A stretch of 64,000 bases of DNA from Glycine soja (lineage: Eukaryota; Streptophyta; Magnoliopsida; Fabales; Fabaceae). The position numbers and the translations under genes were made by a program. The notes under the pieces were generated by a model. The model saw only the letters and a program-made list of their open reading frames with translations. It made no database searches and was not told the origin of the DNA. The stretch lies in assembly GCF_004193775.1 (NCBI RefSeq), contig NC_041020.1, positions 7,583,657 through 7,647,656 of the forward strand, read 5' to 3'. Below are positions 58,106 to 64,000 of this stretch, one piece after another; the stretch's first letter is position 1, and each line of letters opens with the position of its first letter.

Positions 58106-59031
58106 TCAAAATTACTTGAAAGCTAAAATAAACAAAAAAATCATCATATTTCAAACTCCAAAATGCCAATAAAACAAAAAAATTGAATAATTAAACAAAA
58201 TTATTAACAAATCGAGAACTAATACAATTTGTGAAATAGGGGGAAAATGAAAAAGAAAGACGGTAAAAATGAAGAAAAAATCCTTGGCGTTCATTTAAAA
58301 GCTACTGTATCTAAAGGTGAAAAATTGGTTTCCTACAATGGGAGACTTGCCATGCTCTCCCATCATTGCATTAATCTTTACATTACTAGCATTAATTAGC
58401 ATTCACCGCAAGGATAGGAAAAAAAATTACAACTATATTATTTCAAACAAGAAGTACATACGATGAAATTCATATGTTACCTCTGATGTTGGTGGAACTT
58501 ATCATTGGAAAGAAACATTGGTAGGTGCATTGACTATAATAAATTGAAGTTCAGCCACATTGTCTATAACAGGTCATCGAGGTAACTTACATGAAAAAGA
58601 AAATAACGAAGTTAAATAAAGGATTTAATAGAAGAATTATGAAAATTTTAGGGACCAAATGCAATGAATTTATTTTTGAAGGACTAAATCCAATAGACAA
58701 AAGACAATGTTTGGAAGACTAAAATCATATTTAATCTTATAAATTATTAAAATTAATTCCCTTGATTATGCTTACATAAATATGTGGAAAATTTAATTTA
58801 AATGCAGTGCTATAGATACGTTGGTGTGTTCTCCAATTAGATTTAAAATTTTTCCTCGATAATATGTGACAATATTTATTGGTTTTTTGGTTAGGCTAAA
58901 ATCTAACTCTGTGTTTCCCATTTTGTCCAATCCATAATTTTAATCCCCATTTTAAAATAGAGACCAATTTTTTAAAAAAAATTCAATAATTTTTTCACAA
59001 ATATGTAAGATATATATACATACATACATAC

Positions 59032-59105
<74 letters not shown>

Positions 59106-60774
59106 CTAGAAATATAGTAAATACTTGGCATTCAATATGTAGTGTTTGGGATTCTATATGGATATTTATTGTATCTTTCTTCGACCCTGAGACTATTAGA
59201 CATATGTTTACAAGTAAATTCTTACTTCTAGAGATGTATATTTGTCGATAAAGTTAAATTTTCCTTTCCAAAACAACGTTTTGTTGCTGTGTTATCTTTT
59301 TTTTTTTTAAGCTTAGTGTGGCTGACTGGCTTAGGGAAAATGTTCTCTAGTCTGATGACTTTAGCGTCGACTAGATTCACCTTTTGGTTATATGGTTCTA
59401 TTTTTTGTAAAAATTTTTTACTTTTTGTTATCAAACTCAAACCAATTATTGACTCACAGGGTACTAAATCACTAGGTCAAGGGTAGATTAAGTGAATTAA
59501 TGGTTGACTGACATGACTTGGATTATATTAAAAAATACTAAATAATTCATAACACGTAAGATTTTATACATAAATAACACAGAGTCCATATAATTATAAT
59601 CATATAATAGTATGTATATAGAGAGAGAGCACGAATTTTGTGAGAATACGGGAACAACTAATAACAACCATCGGATCAATATTAAAAATAATAAACCATT
59701 GAGATTAAAATATTAAAAATTTCTAATTAAAATTTAAAATATCATCAAATCTCAAAAAAGTTAACAAAACAACAAATAAAAATATAAACGTCGCAATTAT
59801 CATTTCCTAAAATATCACAATTGACCCATCACCATCATGATTGTCGTTGTCAACATCATAACCATCGTTGTAGCCCCATTATAATTATTGAACCCATCAT
59901 TGCCATCCTCAACCGTCACCACCACCATTGTCAACCGCCATCACCTTTGTCAACGTCGCTACCACCACCATGACTACCATTGCAACCCCCACCATGATTG
60001 TCGTTGCCACCACCATTGTCATCAGTTGTCACTACCACTGCTGCCATGATCGTTGTCGTCGTCACTACCACAACCGCCAATGACGATGGCGGTCATGGCT
60101 GACAATAGCAAAGTTCATACCGACAAAAGCGGTGACAATCATGGTGATGGTGATAGGTTAACGTTGATTTAGATATTTTAGGACGTGATTTGTTTGATAA
60201 ATCTTTTAGAGATTTAATGGTCATATTATTTTTAATTTTGATTTTTAAATATTTTAATCTCAACCACCTATGTGTGTGTGTGTGTGTGTGTGGCTTTCAA
60301 GTTTTTATTTTATTTTCAAGAGAAATTAATTTGTGGCAGCTATTAGTCGTCAAAACCTATTTAATTCTTTTAAAAATTACCAGCCACAAAATAATAATAA
60401 AATTATTGCCACATCATCATTTAATGGCTCAGATAGACAATACGGACTAAAACCTTAATGGAAAAAAATGTTCAAAAACCTTGACTGGTCAAAATTTTGT
60501 TTAAGGACTAAAACCCGAAATTTGAATAAGTTTGCCTATCAGATAAGTTATGCCTATCAGATTGAGTAAGTTTGTCAAAATTCTGATTGAGTAAGTTTGC
60601 CTATCAAATAAGTTATGCTGTTACCCTAGTTTGACCATATATGTCCCAATTTGACCCGAGCAATCAATGGTTAAACCAGTGACCCAGTTCAGTTGAACTA
60701 GTGAGCTGATTTGGTTAATCTGATTGAACCAAAATTAATTGTATAAAAAAATGAAAAATTTAATGAAAATACAA
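58106..60774. other. Repeat module with empty insertion sites, last copy
   Basis: Intact solo-LTR target ACCTC at 58479-58483 and intact CACTA target TTA at 59196-59198. TA run at 59041-59102 preceded by GTGTGTGTGTAT. CAT/CCA block at about 59820-60155. Ends at a deletion near 60774, where it joins LTR sequence. Confidence 0.6.
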
Positions 60775-62430
60775 AAGAGTGTTTTTATAATTAATAAAAT
60801 AAACTAGAAAAATAGGAATAAGAATTAAGTCATCAGATTTCTAGCTATATAAAGGAGATTTTATCCATCAGAGCAGTTTTACAAAATATTTTCTACGTTC
60901 TCTGCTTATTTTCTCTTACGCTTCAAACAAAACCCTAATAGAGCAATCGGAGGAGGAACCCTAGAGGGCATTGGAAACACCACCATTGCTAATGGAGAAC
61001 ACTTGAATGACTACCTTGAGATAAAGGATGAGTTACTCAAACTTGGGAATTAGAATGAACATGTGTAGGGATCCCTAGAGGATCAATTTTGGGTTGTTTT
61101 ATGAAATTCAATTATGTTCTTATGCTTTTAATCACGAATTAACTATGTTTGACAGACCAATTAATGTCCCAATGCAAAATTTTAACGAAATTGATGTGCC
61201 CTTGTGTTGAGTTGAACTCTAAAAAATGGAGTTTTATCTAATTGGCATGAATTGATGAAATTAAGTAAGGAGAGGTTTAATGTAAGAGGGAGTGAGACAT
61301 TCTTTTTCTTGCATGATAATTTTTGTTTTCCATTGTTAATTTAGATGTTTGATTGTGAGTTTGTATTGGTCCCCTTTTGATGGTATTTAGGGATTTTAAT
61401 AAATTGTTTCAACTACACATTTGAATTACTATGACAATCCGTGCTTCTGAGAATTTTACAAAGTGCAATGACGTTGAGTTATAAAATTTCGTGTGTAATG
61501 TATATTTTTGTGGGGTGTGTGTATGTGTGTTTACATGTGTGTAACGAATTGAATTTGGTGTTCTAGACGTTATACAATTGTTTTTCCTTTGACTTATGAA
61601 CTCCTTTTGCCTTGCCTTTCATCCCATTGACTTTTACTTATTTAGTTGATTTGTTACGAAACTCTATACCTTGGCCCCTTCACGTTAATCATATAGACAA
61701 ATAGAGGAATACAACCATGGCCCTAATTATATGATAAGAAATAAAAATTCCAAGGGTTTAGTTTTTTTAAGTATCTAGCTTGTTTTGTTTATAGAATGTT
61801 CATGTCACAGAGAATAGTTTCAAAAATTAATCACTGTGAGGCGCGACGAGTTAAAAATATTTTGAGAACAATTGAGGAGTCGTGGGTTTTTTATAATTCA
61901 TAGATAGAGTGTGTGCGTTAAAATGTTTTCTAGGTTGGACTTAATCAGGAGGGAGGCCTTCATGTACTCTCCGGAGTCTAGGCCTTGGGGATAAATATAT
62001 TCGGTTTGAGTGTTCCTCTAAGCCTGTGTTAATCCCATATGGTTGGAGCATTATCGCAAAAATGTGTGACCATAACTGGTATGCCTATGATTTCACTTAG
62101 TAAGGAGTGACTTGACTTACCCATTGTGTGACATGTCTTATCATGTACTCCTAAGTGTCCGACGAGGTTTTTCATTGAAAATGGTAGCATATTGCATGTA
62201 GACTTGAGTCTAATATATCAGTTGCATAATGCTTGTGTTTGGTTTTTCATTGAGTTGCAAATTGAGACTTGGTGTTGTTTCTGAAGTGTGTGGTCTTGAA
62301 TGAGTGTGAACGCTTGTGTATGATTTTTGTGAAGTGATGATGATGTATGTATTGAGTTGAATGCTCTTAGTTCTTAATTCATAGGAATGTGATAACTCAT
62401 TCCCGGTGTGTATTTTTGTTTGGCATTTTA
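60775..62430. repeat. Long chromovirus-like LTR fragment, last copy
   Basis: Nearly identical to 44875-46533, at an offset of about 15,897 bp. Confidence 0.6.
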
Positions 62431-63751
62431 TATGGATATTTATTGTATTTTATTCGAACCCAGAGACGATTGGACTTAGTTTTTCAAGTAAATACTTACT
62501 ACTAGAGGTGTGTATTCCTCAATAAAGTTAAATTTTCCTTTCCAAAACAACTTTATGTTACTGTGTTATCTTTTTTTATAATCAGTGCAATTGACTTAGG
62601 AAAAATGTTCTCTAGTAAGATGACTTCAGCATCAGCTGGATTCACGTTTTGGTTATATGGATCTCTTTGTTGTAAGGTTTCTTTACTTTTCTTTTGAATT
62701 AAGTATATTTTTAATACTTGAAAATATAATTGAATTTGAGAATAAATACCTATTTTGATCCCTGAAAGTGTAAAATACTGACAAATTGATCCTTAAAAGT
62801 TGAAAATTTTGAATTTAGTCTCTACATGTACAAAAAGTGTGACTAATTGGTTCCATCGTTAACTCTCCTCCATATCTGGTTAGTAAGGATCCGTTAAGTG
62901 AGAACAAGATAGACTAGTAGAGTATCACATCATTGATGAAGTGATTGTATAGTCGAACACATTAATAGATCATCGCTAACGGCGGGTAGTAAAGTCGAGC
63001 AAAAATGTGACAGCGGGTAGTAAAATAAAGATGTGACTTATTTTACCGGTAGTAAAAGTTATTCAAGCCATTTTATTTAGTTTGTTGCTAAATTTCATGT
63101 TTTGTTGCTCTATCTTTTCAAACCACAAGTTTAGCCTCACTATTTTTTTAATTCAGTCATCCATCTCCCACTTTAAAAAAAATCATGATTTTAGCTTCCT
63201 GATTTTTTAATTGAGAAATTTCGTCTTTCACTTTAAAAAAATTCATATCTTTAATTCTTATGACCAAATTCAATCGCTGAATGACACACGAACTAAATAA
63301 TTACAAAAAATCTACGACATGTGTCAACAAAATGTACATAGTTAACTTTAGATATTGGTTACGTGAATTAAAATCGCAGATTGTTTAAAAGTGAAACGAA
63401 ATGTCTCAATTTAAAAATTAGAGGAGTAAAATCATGATAAAGAGATAAAATTTACATTTTAGCCTACATTTTAGGTTTCCAACATAATATTTTCCCTAAA
63501 AAATAAGATTCTACTGCAAGAGAAAATTATGAGGATTTAAAGGAGATGAGAACAAAGTATGAGCCAGGAAAAGATAATGCAGCCAAAACCAAAGCATACA
63601 CACAATTAGCAATAGCCAATAGAACCATCCAGCAAAGTAAGGAACAACCCAAAATATCCACACAATCTGTCATGTGCATACAATAAATGGTAAGATTCTG
63701 AAAACACTTACATAATTTAGCATAAACTCATATAAGCAAACGTACAGTACC
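62431..63751. other. Spacer downstream of F-box copy 3
   Basis: Essentially identical to 46534-47854. No gene. Confidence 0.45.
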
Positions 63752-64000
63752 TTAATTTCCATATGGCAACACCAAGCTTTGAATATAATCATGGGAGGAC
63801 ATTGGCACTTGGTTGTTGAAATCTTGAGTATAGACTATTCTATTATCTTTCTTATTATAGAGAATAAATTTTAAAGATATATAATTTGCCAGCAACAGGA
63901 CATCACCTTTTTCAGAGATGCACAGAGGCTTCAGTATTACACAGGGCAGAGGGGCTTGAAGAAGCTCAAGAGTTACATTCAACAATTGAGTCCAAGAATT
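63752..64000 (-). CDS. F-box/FBA protein, copy 3, C-terminal part at the window edge
   Basis: The last 82 codons of a third F-box gene, open to the right edge. The readable part is identical to copy 2 at the protein level, including the K334 and L346 states. The F-box itself would lie beyond 64000. Confidence 0.8.
   Translation of the reverse strand, partial: NSWTQLLNVTLELLQAPLPCVILKPLCISEKGDVLLLANYISLKFILYNKKDNRIVYTQDFNNQVPMSSHDYIQSLVLPYGN

Overview
The window looks like plant nuclear DNA from a legume, most likely soybean or a close relative (inference). It is AT-rich, has plant GT-AG introns, and carries Sirevirus-type copia elements with polypurine tracts and an extra ORF behind pol. It also has CACTA elements with short inverted subterminal repeats, and a plant F-box gene of the F-box-associated (FBA) family. 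Gene density is very low: the only intact host-type gene is a single-exon F-box gene, present as two complete copies (3307-4464, 47855-49012), a third copy cut by the right edge (63752-64000), and two short 5' remnants (near 7264 and 51505). All lie on the minus strand.

The window is a nest of duplicated modules. Roughly 1.8-16 kb is repeated at 46-60.5 kb, and a further copy starts near 60.8 kb. One module contains, in order, a piece of a long chromovirus-like LTR, the F-box gene, a CAT/CCA-rich low-complexity block, a tRNA-like SINE head, an F-box 5' remnant, another LTR piece, a minus-strand Sirevirus 3' fragment, and a second tRNA-like repeat block ending in another CAT/CCA block. Between 16 and 46 kb only parts of the module remain, separated by insertions.

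The insertions can be dated against each other because the paralogous modules keep empty sites. A Sirevirus of another subfamily ends at 1807, inside the LTR piece. A 3.0-kb solo LTR (17261-20296, target duplication ACCTC) is present in one module only. A CACTA element sits at the same base in two modules: 20992-27887 (CACTA-1, target duplication TTA) and 31448-43235 (CACTA-2, left end lost). Sites 15156-15158 and 59196-59198 are empty.

The CACTA pair is the most interesting part. CACTA-2 keeps decayed copies of both transposase genes: a TNP2-type gene and a Transposase_24 gene fused to a Ulp1-like cysteine protease. CACTA-1 has lost TNP2 but carries a captured DUF761-type gene fragment that still has a GT-AG intron. 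Both hold pieces of another captured sequence arranged as a head-to-head inverted repeat (about 475 bp per arm in CACTA-2), a LINE remnant, long GT microsatellites, a 5' tandem duplication, and arrays of about 29-bp hairpins next to the ends. The inverted repeat could produce hairpin RNA against its host parent gene (inference).

No rRNA, functional tRNA, CRISPR or bacterial-type feature was found. Stretches between the listed features are repeat-derived or featureless AT-rich DNA.
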